This document shows positions 46,898-58,020 of a stretch of DNA of 64,000 nucleotides, piece after piece. Position numbers and translations under genes: made by a program. The stretch comes from an uncultured Rhizobiaceae group bacterium (GTDB lineage: Bacteria; Pseudomonadota; Alphaproteobacteria; Rhizobiales; Rhizobiaceae). The DNA lies in the NCBI GenBank assembly GCA_947501445.1, contig CANMVS010000006.1:186001-250000 (forward strand), written 5' to 3'. Under the pieces are notes generated by a model that had not been told where the DNA came from, did not search any database, and saw only the letters and a list, made by a program, of their open reading frames with translations. The first letter of the stretch is position 1. The number at the start of each line of letters is the position of its first letter.

Positions 46898-49800
46898 TTA
46901 CACGGCGTCGCGCATCTGTTCGGCAGCTTCCAGGTCCACTGACACCAGTTGTGAGACACCCTGCTCGCCCATGGTTACACCAAACAGGCGGTTCATGCGC
47001 GCCATGGTTATCGGGTTATGCGTGATTATAACAAATCGGGTCTCCGTTGAGAGAGCCATTTCATCCATCAGATTACAAAAGCGCTCCACGTTGTGGTCAT
47101 CCAGCGGAGCGTCAACTTCATCAAGCACACAGATGGGTGCCGGGTTGGTCAGGAAAACTGCAAATATCAGCGCCATGGCCGTTAATGCCTGTTCACCGCC
47201 CGACAGGAGGGTCATCGTCTGTGGTTTTTTACCCGGTGGCCGGGCCAGAATTTCCAGCCCGGCATTCAGCGGATCATCCGATTCAATAAGCTGCAATTCC
47301 GCTGTACCACCGCCAAACAAATGGGTGAACAGGCGTTGGAACTGCTCATTGACCACATCAAATGCCTTTAGCAGCCTTTCGCGACCTTCCTTGTTGAGAT
47401 TCTGGATCGCAACGCGAAGCTTGCCTATTGCATCAATGACATCCTCGCGTTCCACGACAATGGTATCCAGCCTCTCGGAAAGTTCCTTTTGCTCTTCTTC
47501 TGCCCGCAGGTTGACGGCTCCCAGCCGTTCACGCTCAATCTTCAGCCGCTCAAGTTTGCGTTCGACGCCATCGGGATCAGGCAGATTATCTGTCGGCTCG
47601 AGCCCGGTCTGTTTCATGGCCTCATGCGGGCCACACTTGAGCACTTCGCGGATGCGAATTTCTGATTCTGAACGCCGCTCCTTGGCTGCGTGTAGCCGTT
47701 CTTCTGCACGGCCACGCTGCTCACGACTTTGAGAAAGTGTCTCGATTGCCTTGACCGCAATCTGGTCTATCTGCCGCTGCTTTTCCTCCGCAGCGACCAG
47801 AATGTCGCCTGCTTCCTTACGCGCTGTTTCCGCCTTCGACAGCTCACTCATGAGATTTCGACGCTGATGATCAATCTCATCAGGTGCGTCTTCCATCTTG
47901 GCAGCTTCCGTTGTCGCCTCAGACAGCCGTTCTTTCAGTGTTGCAATATGGGCCTGTGCATTACCGACCCTGACGCCCCAGCTTTCACGCTCCTGAGCGA
48001 TTGTGACCAGACGACGCTTTCTGGCTTCATTTTCCCGGGTCAGCCCGTCAAAATTGGCACGCGTTTCCGCAAGCTTACCACGATCGGCAGCGACCTCTGC
48101 ACTCAGGCGTTCAAGCCTTTGTTGCAATTCTCCCAATTCAGGTGCTGACGCCAGAGCGACTTCTGCCTCCTGCAGAACGGTGCCGGCCTCATCGACCTGT
48201 GTCGCCAGTTGATTTTGGGATTCAGTCAGGACCGCACGGCGGCTGGCAAATTGTCCGGCGGCTTTTTCTGCTGCAGAATGCGCCTCCCGCGCGCTCACAA
48301 CAGTTCTTTGGCTTTCACGCAGTTTCTCGCGGGTCACCCGTTGCTGCTCACCACTGGCTTTCAAACTTTCTTCGGATTTCCTGAGCATTTCTTCAGCCAG
48401 TCGCAGGGCTTTCGTTGCCTCAACCGCCTCTGCATCCAGTTCCGCCAGGCGATTTTTCTGTGCCAGTCTCAAAGCCGCCGCTGTTGGAGCATCTGCGCCG
48501 GCCGTAAATCCATCCCAGCGCCATAATGCACCGTCGCGGCTGACCAGCCTTTGACCGGGTTTGAGCAGTGTACGACACCGTTCGCCCTCTTCCACCGAGC
48601 CAACAAGGCCGATTTGTGCCAATCGGCGGGCCAGGGCCGCCGGTGCCGACACATGCGCGGCCAGTGCGACAATGCCCTGTGGCAGCTGCGGGTCATCCAC
48701 GGCTGCCTCAAGCATGCTCCAATGGGCAGGCGCTGCCGGATCATCCGGTTGGTCGAGATCATCGCCAAGAGCCGCCCCCAGGGCTGCCTCATATCCCCGA
48801 TCAACCTTGACCTGCTCAACAACCGGCGGGAAAAGGTCGTTGCCGGTGCTTGCATTGAGCATATTGGTAATCGTGCGCGCTTCAGTCTCGATCCGATTGA
48901 GATTGGAGCGCGCTTCCTGCACCGGCTGGCGGGCAGTAATTTCATTGCGGCGCTCGGCCTCTATCGCCTCTTCAATCGCTGCAAGAGCTGCCTCCACATC
49001 GACAACAACCTGCTCCGCCTGTTCAACCAGTGCCTGCTTTTCAACAGGATCGGGCAACCCGGCTATTTTAAGTGCAATCTGCTCCAGTTCATTTCCAGCA
49101 TCCGAAACCTGCCGCTCAATGCGCTGTTTTCGCTCTGCAGTGTCGCGAATGGTGCGCTCAAGCTGGGAGCGAACAGCGGCAGCTTCCGCCCGTTCTGCAG
49201 TGACTGTGCCCAATGCGGCTTCGCTTTCAGTCAACACAGCCTGCGCCTGCTCAAATGCGCTCTGCGCGTCCACTGACTGCGTGTCTGCCTGGGCCAGTGC
49301 GGTGTTGAGCTCCTTCTCCTCATCGTCGAGACGCTCAACAATTCCTGCATTGTCAGCAACCATGCGTTCCTCGCGCTGAATATCATCGCGCAGCTGGCTC
49401 AGGCGTCGTTCAATCTCGGACTTTCTGTTTTTGATCCGCTCGGCTTCCTCTTCAATTTGCCCACGGGCAATTTGAAGACGCTGCAGCGCCGCAGCGGCCT
49501 TGGCTTCGTTTTCCCGCAACTCAGGCAATTTATGGGCGGAAATGGCTTGCTGTTTTGCTGCTTCCATTTGTGATTGCGCCTGTTGCGCCACCTCATTGGT
49601 TGCACCGGAGAGTTTTGACTCTGCCTCTCTTTCAGCCGTCTTTGCCTCCGTCCAGCGAATATGCAGAAGAGTTGCTTCCGCCTGCCGAATATCTGCAGAG
49701 ATCATTTTAAAGCGATTGGCCTGACGTGATTGTCGTTTGAGGCTTTCAATCTGGCCATCGAGTTCTGACGTAACGTCATCAAGGCGTTCAAGGTTTGTTT

Positions 49801-50362
49801 CCGCTGCCCGCAGGCGCAGTTCAGCCTCATGACGGCGCGAATGCAGCCCTGATATGCCAGCTGCCTCTTCCAGCAATTGACGACGGGCCTGTGGTTTTGC
49901 CTGAATAAGCTCGCCAATGCGGCCCTGCCCGACCATCGATGGCGAACGCGCACCGGTTGAAGCATCTGCAAACAACAATTGCACATCCTTGGCGCGGGCT
50001 TCCTTGCCATTGATGCGATAAACGGAGCCGGATTCGCGTTCGATCCTGCGCGACACCTGCACTTCATCATCATCATTGAATGCTGCCGGCGCGGTGCGGT
50101 CCTCATTATTGAGAAACAGGCCGACCTCTGCCGTATTGCGCGCCGGTCTGTTGCCGGAGCCGGAAAAAATTACATCATCCATGCCCGAGGCACGCATGTT
50201 CTTGTAGGAGTTCTCTCCCATGACCCAACGCATGGCTTCAACAAGATTGGACTTGCCACATCCATTGGGGCCAACAACACCGGTCAGGCCGCGTTCGATG
50301 ACAAATTCTGTGGGTTCCACGAAGGACTTGAAACCAAGAAGGCGCAGTTTGGTGAATTTCAT
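46898..50362 (-). CDS. smc: Chromosome segregation protein SMC
   Basis: About 1154 residues, the size of bacterial SMC. N-terminal MKFTKLRLLGFKSFV with Walker A GPNGCGKS (31-38); two long coiled-coil arms around a hinge near residues 500-640 (ALGAALGDDLDQPDD, GTVRG-like region divergent); C-terminal signature LLSGGEQALTAMALIFAVF and Walker B PICVLDEVDAPLDD. SMC loops and compacts the chromosome as a ring ATPase, usually with ScpAB, which are not in this window. The ATG at 50362 has GAGGGG upstream. Downstream of the DsbA-like gene, separated by a terminator-like hairpin. Confidence 0.95.
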   Translation of the reverse strand: MKFTKLRLLGFKSFVEPTEFVIERGLTGVVGPNGCGKSNLVEAMRWVMGENSYKNMRASGMDDVIFSGSGNRPARNTAEVGLFLNNEDRTAPAAFNDDDEVQVSRRIERESGSVYRINGKEARAKDVQLLFADASTGARSPSMVGQGRIGELIQAKPQARRQLLEEAAGISGLHSRRHEAELRLRAAETNLERLDDVTSELDGQIESLKRQSRQANRFKMISADIRQAEATLLHIRWTEAKTAEREAESKLSGATNEVAQQAQSQMEAAKQQAISAHKLPELRENEAKAAAALQRLQIARGQIEEEAERIKNRKSEIERRLSQLRDDIQREERMVADNAGIVERLDDEEKELNTALAQADTQSVDAQSAFEQAQAVLTESEAALGTVTAERAEAAAVRSQLERTIRDTAERKQRIERQVSDAGNELEQIALKIAGLPDPVEKQALVEQAEQVVVDVEAALAAIEEAIEAERRNEITARQPVQEARSNLNRIETEARTITNMLNASTGNDLFPPVVEQVKVDRGYEAALGAALGDDLDQPDDPAAPAHWSMLEAAVDDPQLPQGIVALAAHVSAPAALARRLAQIGLVGSVEEGERCRTLLKPGQRLVSRDGALWRWDGFTAGADAPTAAALRLAQKNRLAELDAEAVEATKALRLAEEMLRKSEESLKASGEQQRVTREKLRESQRTVVSAREAHSAAEKAAGQFASRRAVLTESQNQLATQVDEAGTVLQEAEVALASAPELGELQQRLERLSAEVAADRGKLAETRANFDGLTRENEARKRRLVTIAQERESWGVRVGNAQAHIATLKERLSEATTEAAKMEDAPDEIDHQRRNLMSELSKAETARKEAGDILVAAEEKQRQIDQIAVKAIETLSQSREQRGRAEERLHAAKERRSESEIRIREVLKCGPHEAMKQTGLEPTDNLPDPDGVERKLERLKIERERLGAVNLRAEEEQKELSERLDTIVVEREDVIDAIGKLRVAIQNLNKEGRERLLKAFDVVNEQFQRLFTHLFGGGTAELQLIESDDPLNAGLEILARPPGKKPQTMTLLSGGEQALTAMALIFAVFLTNPAPICVLDEVDAPLDDHNVERFCNLMDEMALSTETRFVIITHNPITMARMNRLFGVTMGEQGVSQLVSVDLEAAEQMRDAV

Positions 50363-50404
50363 CGACACGCCCCTCGCATCAATGAAATCCGCCACCGCGC
50401 CATC

Positions 50405-50443
50405 AAAAAAGTGGTCACAACGCCAAGCGTCCCGACCACTTTT
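50405..50443 (-). terminator. Hairpin between the DsbA-like gene and smc
   Basis: On the minus strand AAAAGTGGTC and GACCACTTTT form a 10-bp stem with a 17-base loop, continuing into T6. It lies after the DsbA-like stop (50459) and before the smc start (50362), so it probably ends or attenuates the upstream transcript and implies a separate smc promoter or readthrough. Confidence 0.65.
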
Positions 50444-50458
50444 CGTAAATGATCAGGA

Positions 50459-51205
50459 TTACAGCAGGCTATCGATAAGCGCCGACATCCGCTCAACAGA
50501 CATGTTCCCCGAATACCGCTTTCCATTAATCAGAAACGTCGGCGTTGAATTTACACCAAACTCCGTCGCAGCCTTCGTTCTGACCTCATTCACTTCGTCC
50601 ACAAGTTTCTGGTTCGTCAAGCACGCTTCGAAGGACTCCTGTGTAAAACCGGCAAGTTTCGAGATATTAAACAGCGCGGTGCGCGCATCCTGGGCTCTGG
50701 CCCAGTTGCTTTGCTGCTGCATCAACACATCAACCATCGGGAAAAACCGGTCCTGTGGCGCACAACGGGCCAGCATAATTGCTGCTGTCGCGCGTGGATC
50801 GAATGGGAATTCACGGACGATAAACTGGACTTTGCCGGTGTCGACGTAATTGGTGACAATGTCCTTGAAGGTGTTGTTGTGAAAATCCGCACAATGCGGA
50901 CAGGTCATCGACATATATTCGACAATCTTGACGGGTGCGTCGGCGTCGCCCAGATACATTTCCGTCAATGGACCTGCTTTGAGAACTTCAGCCATGTCCA
51001 CATCACCATCAGCGGTTGGCACGTCAACTGCAGCCGTTGTGATCGGATCAATGCTGGTTTCATTCACTGATGAAGCTGATCCGGCGTCGGAAACCTTCGT
51101 TGTATCGCCTCCACTGTCGCTACAGGCAGCGACCAGAAGCGCCAACCCTGCGGTAGCAGCCAATTTGGGGAAGACACGAAAAGAAATATTCTTCGACAGG
51201 GGCAT
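50459..51205 (-). CDS. DsbA-family thiol oxidoreductase, lipoprotein-type N-terminus
   Basis: A 248-residue protein. The N-terminal signal ends in LLVAAC (Cys28), a lipobox, suggesting attachment to a membrane after export. A low-complexity linker (29-80) leads into a thioredoxin-like domain with the redox motif CPHC (102-105) and the cis-proline region STPTFLING. It is expected to introduce or shuffle disulfides in the periplasm. The smc-DsbA-DciA-MutY order is common in Rhizobiales. Confidence 0.9.
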   Translation of the reverse strand: MPLSKNISFRVFPKLAATAGLALLVAACSDSGGDTTKVSDAGSASSVNETSIDPITTAAVDVPTADGDVDMAEVLKAGPLTEMYLGDADAPVKIVEYMSMTCPHCADFHNNTFKDIVTNYVDTGKVQFIVREFPFDPRATAAIMLARCAPQDRFFPMVDVLMQQQSNWARAQDARTALFNISKLAGFTQESFEACLTNQKLVDEVNEVRTKAATEFGVNSTPTFLINGKRYSGNMSVERMSALIDSLL

Positions 51206-51315
51206 ACAGTTGACCTTTCTCGTCGATCAGGTTTGCGATGACAATTCCAATGCGATTGTTAACCGCTCAATTGTGGCAGAACAACCGTTTTGCCCGGATG
51301 ATTATCACAAGATGG

Positions 51316-51810
51316 TTATCTTGAGCGCTGTTGCTTGCCCATTACGCCTTTTCCAAGGCGGATCAGCGCGTCACGCAGTTTTGAATCCTCGATATCATCA
51401 ACAAGGGACGCCAGTTTTTTCTGCCTCTCAGGCGGCAGTTCGGGCTGTTTTCTGACAACACGTGCGCCGCTGCTGACCGGTTTTTGCACTATTTTGATGC
51501 GATCGACCGCCGGAAACCCGAAGACACTGTTCAATCGCTGAACCAATTGATCCTGTGTATGAGACAGAAACACTGCCCGGGCACCCTCACAGGCAATCGT
51601 CAATGTACCCGGCTCAAAGGCATCGCTTTGACTTGCCCGTCGCGGCCACTTGATGTGTTCCGGCCGGGTGCAATCGGCAAAATCCGGCCCCACAACCTCA
51701 TCCCACATACCCAGCAGCATGGAATTGATTCCTGCGCGTTTGGCAAGCACCGGGTCAAGAACGCCATTGGCAACTTCACTTATCTGGATAACACCTTTTC
51801 TGGTGGCCAT
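51316..51810 (-). CDS. dciA: DciA-type replicative helicase loader (DUF721)
   Basis: A 164-residue protein with the DUF721 core (LAKRAGINSMLLGMWDEVVGPDFADCTRPEH and GTLTIACEGARAVFLSHTQDQLVQRLNSVFG), which in bacteria without DnaC/DnaI recruits the DnaB helicase. The C-terminal 60 residues are basic and helical. Divergent from mutY and upstream of the DsbA-like gene. Confidence 0.87.
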   Translation of the reverse strand: MATRKGVIQISEVANGVLDPVLAKRAGINSMLLGMWDEVVGPDFADCTRPEHIKWPRRASQSDAFEPGTLTIACEGARAVFLSHTQDQLVQRLNSVFGFPAVDRIKIVQKPVSSGARVVRKQPELPPERQKKLASLVDDIEDSKLRDALIRLGKGVMGKQQRSR

Positions 51811-51920
51811 GGGGGTCGATTGTCCTGTGAATTATTATCGAAAAGTCCAACCACGTGTTGCCATGGCCGTATTGAAGCTTACAACTCGGTGCCTGATGCC
51901 GCAATGTAAAAGCAGGTGCC

Positions 51921-53024
51921 ATGATCAACAATCCATCTGCCATCAGTGAAAAATTACTCACCTGGTATGATCGCCACCATCGTGTGTTTCCGTGGCGTGT
52001 GGCTCCCGATCAACGGTTGCTCGGCGTTGTTCCCGACCCCTATCATGTGTGGCTGTCGGAAATCATGCTGCAACAGACAACAGTTCAGACGGTCAGACCC
52101 TATTTCCTCAAATTTCTTGCCCAATGGCCAAACGTGAAGGCACTTGCGGCGGCCAACGATAATGACATCATGAAAGCCTGGGCCGGGCTTGGTTATTATT
52201 CACGCGCCAGAAACCTGAAAAAATGCGCCGAGCTCGTGACGTCAGATTTCAATGGGCAATTTCCCGATAACGAAAAAACGCTAAAGACACTGCCCGGTAT
52301 CGGGGATTATACGGCAGCGGCGATAACCGCCATCGGATTTGACACCCACGCCGCTGTCGTTGACGGCAATATTGAGCGGGTTGTTGCCAGGCTGGAGCGG
52401 TTGGAAACCCCTCTGCCTGCTGCCAAGGTACCGATAAAGGCAACAATGCACGCAATTACCCCGACGACAAGACCGGGTGATTTTGCACAGGCAATGATGG
52501 ACCTTGGCGCCACGCTTTGCACGCCAAAGAAGCCGACCTGTTCACTTTGCCCACTGGAAAGCGATTGCAAGGCTGCCCATAGTGATGATGTGGAACGTTT
52601 CCCCCTCAAGCCGCCGCGAAAGGTACGGCCGGTGCGCCGCGGCGCGGCCTATGTGGCCATTACGGCCAATGGGTCAATCTGGCTGCGTCAACGCGCCAAT
52701 TCAGGGTTGCTTGCAGGGATGAGTGAAGTACCGACGAGCGACTGGACAGCGCGCAGGGATGGAGCGTTGGGCATTGAAGCAGCACCTTTCAAAGGAAACT
52801 GGCGAGAAACCGGAACAATCAAACATGTATTCACTCATTTCGAATTGAGGCTTGACGTATACCGACTTGATCTACCTGTAGAAAAACCCTTTGACGGTGG
52901 CTGGTGGTCCTCGCAGGCCGATGTTTTCAGCGAGGCGCTGCCAACGGTCATGAAAAAGGCGATTACCGCGGCTATCGACAAACCGTCCATTCAACAAAAC
53001 CGGCAAGAAGGAACCTTGATTTGA
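51921..53024 (+). CDS. mutY: A/G-specific adenine glycosylase
   Basis: A 367-residue base-excision repair enzyme removing adenine mispaired with 8-oxoguanine. Catalytic Glu47 in SEIML, the helix-hairpin-helix LPGIGDYTAAAI (124-135), catalytic Asp148 in VVDGN and the 4Fe-4S ligands Cys200, 207, 210, 216 are all present; a NUDIX-like recognition domain forms the C-terminal third. The stop overlaps the TTG start of the HAD gene. Confidence 0.95.
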   Translation: MINNPSAISEKLLTWYDRHHRVFPWRVAPDQRLLGVVPDPYHVWLSEIMLQQTTVQTVRPYFLKFLAQWPNVKALAAANDNDIMKAWAGLGYYSRARNLKKCAELVTSDFNGQFPDNEKTLKTLPGIGDYTAAAITAIGFDTHAAVVDGNIERVVARLERLETPLPAAKVPIKATMHAITPTTRPGDFAQAMMDLGATLCTPKKPTCSLCPLESDCKAAHSDDVERFPLKPPRKVRPVRRGAAYVAITANGSIWLRQRANSGLLAGMSEVPTSDWTARRDGALGIEAAPFKGNWRETGTIKHVFTHFELRLDVYRLDLPVEKPFDGGWWSSQADVFSEALPTVMKKAITAAIDKPSIQQNRQEGTLI

Positions 53025-53638
53025 CCCAGGTCGACATTAACCACATCGTTTTCGATATCGGACGCGTGCTATTGCATTATGATCCGGACCTGGCGTTTGC
53101 AACCATCATTCCCGATGCAGGGGACCGCCAGTGGTTTTTTGACAATGTCTGCACCCATGAATGGAATATTGAACAGGATCGCGGCCGCAGCTGGCGTGAG
53201 GCTGAAGACCTGCTGATTGCCGTCCATCCGCAGCATGAATCCAACATAAGAGCCTTCCGGCAGAACTGGCACAGGATGGTGCCCCATGCCTATGAGGGCT
53301 CAGTGGCAACGATGCAGACACTGATCAGACAGGGCCATGATGTTACATTATTGACCAATTTTGCCGCCGATACGTTTACCGAAGCCCGGGATCGATTTGA
53401 ATTTCTCAACGAACCGCGCGGCGCTACCGTATCAGCCGAAGTACGCCTGATGAAACCGGAGCGTGAAATTTACGAAACGCATGTAGCCAAATTTGCACTG
53501 GAACCAGCCGCAACGCTGTTTATTGATGACAGTCCTGCCAATGTCGAAGGCGCCAAAGCGGCCGGTTGGCAATCAATTCTGTTTACCGATCCGGCAAAGC
53601 TCACAATTGACCTGAGAAGCTATGGATTTGACGTTTAG
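53021..53638 (+). CDS. HAD-family phosphatase, YihX-like
   Basis: A 205-residue HAD hydrolase. Motif I is FDIGRVLLHYD (DxG form seen in YihX-type sugar phosphatases), motif II LLTNFAADTF, motif III KPEREIY and motif IV FIDDSPANVEGAKAAGW. The start is the TTG at 53021, overlapping the mutY stop as TTGA, with AAGGAA upstream; the longer frame from 52904 lies within mutY and is spurious. Likely dephosphorylates a sugar phosphate or haloacid-like substrate. Confidence 0.85.
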   Translation: MTQVDINHIVFDIGRVLLHYDPDLAFATIIPDAGDRQWFFDNVCTHEWNIEQDRGRSWREAEDLLIAVHPQHESNIRAFRQNWHRMVPHAYEGSVATMQTLIRQGHDVTLLTNFAADTFTEARDRFEFLNEPRGATVSAEVRLMKPEREIYETHVAKFALEPAATLFIDDSPANVEGAKAAGWQSILFTDPAKLTIDLRSYGFDV

Positions 53639-53655
53639 TGGGTTGTGAACATCCA

Positions 53656-53761
53656 TTGGAACACTTCAGGTTTTAACGAAATCGACAAAACCTGAACGCA
53701 TCAACAAAAATCAAAGACCGACACCGTTGTCCGGTTTCTGATCAAACGTGAAACGGTCTGG
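53656..53761 (-). repeat. Intergenic palindromic repeat, copy 4
   Basis: The most diverged of the plus CTAG-type copies: ends CCAGACC (minus strand, 53761) and TTGGAAC (53656), hairpin TTCAGGTTTTG / TAAAACCTGAA, linker CTTTGATTTTTGTTGATG with one extra T. It lies between the convergent HAD and ccrM genes and does not overlap a stop codon. Confidence 0.85.
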
Positions 53762-53780
53762 CCACCGGCACATGTCATTG

Positions 53781-55057
<1,277 letters not shown>

Positions 55058-55140
55058 TTACACCCTGCGCCATTGTGCAGGCCCGGTGCTTGGTGTATTT
55101 GCCCGGAGAATTTTTTCCTCATTCACCTCAGGACAAGTCC

Positions 55141-55827
55141 ATGGCGAGCTTTGATCTCATCATATTCGATTGCGACGGCGTGCTCGTTGATTCAGAAATT
55201 ATTGCTGCACAGGTTGAATCAAAACTATTGACCCAGGCCGGCTATCCCATCGATGCCACGGATATGGCGGAGCGTTTTGCCGGGATGGACTGGAAATCCA
55301 TTTTGTTTGAGGTGGAAAAAGAGGCCAACATTCCCCTGCAGGCCAGCCTGCTGCTTGAATCGGAAGAGCTGCTGGATGCGAAACTTGCCAAAAGCGTAAA
55401 AGGCATCGCCGGGGTTCAACTGGCCGTCAGCCGGATCAAATTACCGCGCTGCATTTGCTCGAATTCATCGCACAAGCGGCTCGATGCCATGCTGAAGCGA
55501 ACCGGATATTATGATCTGTTTGCACCGCACATCTTCTCCGCTGGAGACGTGGCTGAAAAACGCCCCAAACCGGCACCCGACGTGTTCCTGCATGCGGCCG
55601 CTGCAATGAAAGCCGATCCGAAAAATACCATTGTTGTCGAGGATTCTGTGCATGGTATCGAGGCCGCACGAGCCGCCGGGATGCGCGTCGTCGGATTTAC
55701 GGGTGCATCTCACACCTACCCTGGCCATGCAGATCGGCTTACAGAAGCTGGCGCCGAGACCGTCATCAACCGCCTCGTTGACCTACCACCAGTCGTTGAA
55801 GCTCTGGCAAACTGGCACGATACGTAA
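55141..55827 (+). CDS. HAD-superfamily hydrolase, phosphoglycolate-phosphatase/beta-phosphoglucomutase-like
   Basis: A 228-residue HAD-IA protein: motif I FDCDGVLVDSE with both aspartates, motif II CSNSSHKRL, motif III KRPKPAPDVF and motif IV VVEDSVHGIEAARAAGM. ATG at 55141, preceded by AGGACAAGTCC; the frame from 55075 is spurious. Divergent from ccrM and convergent with the lipoprotein gene. Substrate not predictable; likely a small sugar phosphate. Confidence 0.87.
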   Translation: MASFDLIIFDCDGVLVDSEIIAAQVESKLLTQAGYPIDATDMAERFAGMDWKSILFEVEKEANIPLQASLLLESEELLDAKLAKSVKGIAGVQLAVSRIKLPRCICSNSSHKRLDAMLKRTGYYDLFAPHIFSAGDVAEKRPKPAPDVFLHAAAAMKADPKNTIVVEDSVHGIEAARAAGMRVVGFTGASHTYPGHADRLTEAGAETVINRLVDLPPVVEALANWHDT

Positions 55828-55865
55828 TTCACATCACGCCAGTTAAGTTTTCGTCTGATCCGGGT

Positions 55866-56435
55866 TCAGCTTTTTTTGCCGGGACCTTCGTCAAAACCAA
55901 CAAATATCCTGACTGAGCGCGACGCGGTTATCGGAATAACCACATCCGGCTTGTTAAACAGGAACTGTGTTGTTGGATTGCCCTCGGGAAGTGATGTTTC
56001 AAACTGTGTCAGTTCCGAAAAAATCACCTCGTTGGAGCCTTTTTCAAGCACCGCAACACGAATAGGCAACTTCAAAGGGCCGGCTTTTCCTGCCGGGCCA
56101 GCCAATACACGACCTGCAACAACGACATTGATGGTCAGTTGATCACCGGTAACACTGCATTGACGGGTCGAGTCGGAAATGGATGCCTGATAGGTCACCT
56201 TTTCCCGGTCATCTTCCCCACCACGTGCATATTTGGTGAAATTGGCTGTTCCATCACGCAGTTCAACACGAGGGCAAGAACCCTGTACCACCTTGGCGCC
56301 AAGTTTGGGATCAACATCAGTCTGTTGTTTTTTCTGACCCAGATTGAGTCCGCCAACACCCGAAGAGCTACAACCTGCAACAACGGCTGCAAGTGACAAA
56401 AATACTAAAATACGAACCGAATTCACCGACAACAC
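55866..56435 (-). CDS. Hypothetical lipoprotein
   Basis: A 189-residue protein with a lipoprotein signal (VRILVFLSLAAVVAGC, lipidated Cys22) and a mature domain rich in beta-strand-like segments (GTANFTKYARGGEDDREKVTYQ, TINVVVAGRVLAGPAGKAG, SVRIFVGFDEGPGKK). No enzyme motif. Similar small lipoproteins are conserved beside thrC in related genomes by my recollection, but no function is known to me. Divergent from thrC. Confidence 0.7.
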   Translation of the reverse strand: MLSVNSVRILVFLSLAAVVAGCSSSGVGGLNLGQKKQQTDVDPKLGAKVVQGSCPRVELRDGTANFTKYARGGEDDREKVTYQASISDSTRQCSVTGDQLTINVVVAGRVLAGPAGKAGPLKLPIRVAVLEKGSNEVIFSELTQFETSLPEGNPTTQFLFNKPDVVIPITASRSVRIFVGFDEGPGKKS

Positions 56436-56608
56436 ACCCCGTCCCTAACGATCTTGAATAGCCAGACAAGCTAGAAGCCAAGCTGGACCTTTTTGTGGTA
56501 GCCCAATTTCTGGTCTTTAACGAGTCATTTCGATGTTCTATACCAGCGCGGCAATTCTTCACAACTCCCCAGGCAAATTCGCTGCGGGAAGCACACAGGA
56601 TCAGTCCC

Positions 56609-58006
56609 TTGCAATATGTCTCCACCAGAGGTCAGGCACCCGAGCTCGGTTTCAGTGATGCACTCCTGACCGGCCTTGCCCGCGACGGCGGTCTGTATCT
56701 GCCGGCACAGTGGCCACAATTTTCCAAAAAAGAAATTCGGGCGATGCGCGGCAAATCCTATCAGGACATCGCCTTTCAGATTCTCCTTCCTTTTGTCGAG
56801 GGCGATATAGAGGCTGATGCATTCAAAACAATGATTGACGAAGCCTATGGTACCTTCCGCCATCCGGCGGTTACCCCATTGGTTCAGACAGGCGAGAACA
56901 GTTTTATTCTGGAGCTGTTCCACGGGCCGACACTGGCCTTCAAGGATGTTGCAATGCAATTGCTGTCCCGTCTGATGGACCATGTATTGCGACAGCGCGA
57001 CCAAAGAGCAACCATTGTGGGCGCGACTTCAGGTGACACCGGTGGCGCTGCTGTCGACGCCTTTGCCGGGCGCGACAACACCGATGTGTTCATTCTGTTT
57101 CCTCATAATCGGGTTTCACCGGTGCAACAGCGGCAAATGACCACGTCGGGTGCGGCCAACGTAAAGGCCCTGGCACTGGAGGGAAATTTTGACGATTGCC
57201 AGAACCTGGTGAAAGCCATGTTCAATGACCCGTCATTTCGCGACAAAGTGCAATTGTCAGGGGTCAATTCGATCAACTGGGCACGAATTATGGCTCAGAT
57301 TGTTTACTATTTCACCAGTGCGATTTCCCTTGGTGCCCCTGATCGCAAAGTTTCATTCACCGTACCTACCGGCAATTTCGGCGACATATTTGCAGGTTAC
57401 TGTGCCAAATGCATGGGACTGCCAATTGAAAAGCTTGTCGTTGCAACCAACGACAATGATATTCTTGCCCGAACATTACGCACGGGTCGCTATGAAATGC
57501 GTTCTGTTGTGGCCACAACCTCACCGTCGATGGACATACAGATATCGTCCAACTTTGAGCGCCTTCTGTCGGAATGTCATGACCGCAATTCAGATCAGGT
57601 GCGGCTTTATATGTCAGGCCTAACCCAGTCCGGCGCATTTACGATTGAGCCCGGTGCATTGAAGATGATGCGCAAACATTTTACTGCCGGCAAAGCTACT
57701 CAGAAGCAAACGGCGCAGGCAATTGCTACAATGGTTGAGCAAACGGGCTACGTTCTTGACCCACATACAGCCGCGGGTATTCATGTTTCACAACGTTTTG
57801 AAAAACCGCGCAGCCCCATGATAACACTGGCGACAGCCCATCCCGCCAAGTTTCCGCAAGCGGTTAATTCAGCCTGCGGTATTGACCCCGCCCTCCCGTC
57901 GTGGCTCTGTGATCTTATGGATCGGGAGGAGACATTTGAAATATTGCAGCCTGAACTCAATATAGTTGAGACATACATTGCCCGAAATGCACGTGCTGCA
58001 AATTGA
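56609..58006 (+). CDS. thrC: Threonine synthase
   Basis: A 465-residue PLP enzyme converting O-phosphohomoserine to threonine. Family parts: N-terminal QYVSTRGQAPELGFSDALL, PLP lysine in LAFKDVAMQLL, ATSGDTGGAAVDAFAG and TVPTGNFGDIFAGY. The TTG at 56609 gives the usual N-terminus and has AGGA at 9 bases; the longer frame from 56495 has no family similarity. Stop overlaps a possible upstream TTG of the peptidase gene, so the two are co-transcribed. Confidence 0.93.
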   Translation: MQYVSTRGQAPELGFSDALLTGLARDGGLYLPAQWPQFSKKEIRAMRGKSYQDIAFQILLPFVEGDIEADAFKTMIDEAYGTFRHPAVTPLVQTGENSFILELFHGPTLAFKDVAMQLLSRLMDHVLRQRDQRATIVGATSGDTGGAAVDAFAGRDNTDVFILFPHNRVSPVQQRQMTTSGAANVKALALEGNFDDCQNLVKAMFNDPSFRDKVQLSGVNSINWARIMAQIVYYFTSAISLGAPDRKVSFTVPTGNFGDIFAGYCAKCMGLPIEKLVVATNDNDILARTLRTGRYEMRSVVATTSPSMDIQISSNFERLLSECHDRNSDQVRLYMSGLTQSGAFTIEPGALKMMRKHFTAGKATQKQTAQAIATMVEQTGYVLDPHTAAGIHVSQRFEKPRSPMITLATAHPAKFPQAVNSACGIDPALPSWLCDLMDREETFEILQPELNIVETYIARNARAAN

Positions 58007-58020
58007 AATCGGAATCCAAT

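Noticed and set aside
48561-49379. 272-codon plus-strand frame inside smc
   Set aside because: Ser/Ala/Arg-rich low-complexity translation opposite the SMC coiled coil; a shadow frame.
56436-56608. Leader peptide or riboswitch before thrC
   Set aside because: No threonine/isoleucine-rich short frame with ribosome binding site and no known aptamer pattern seen; an open frame through the gap is without family similarity.
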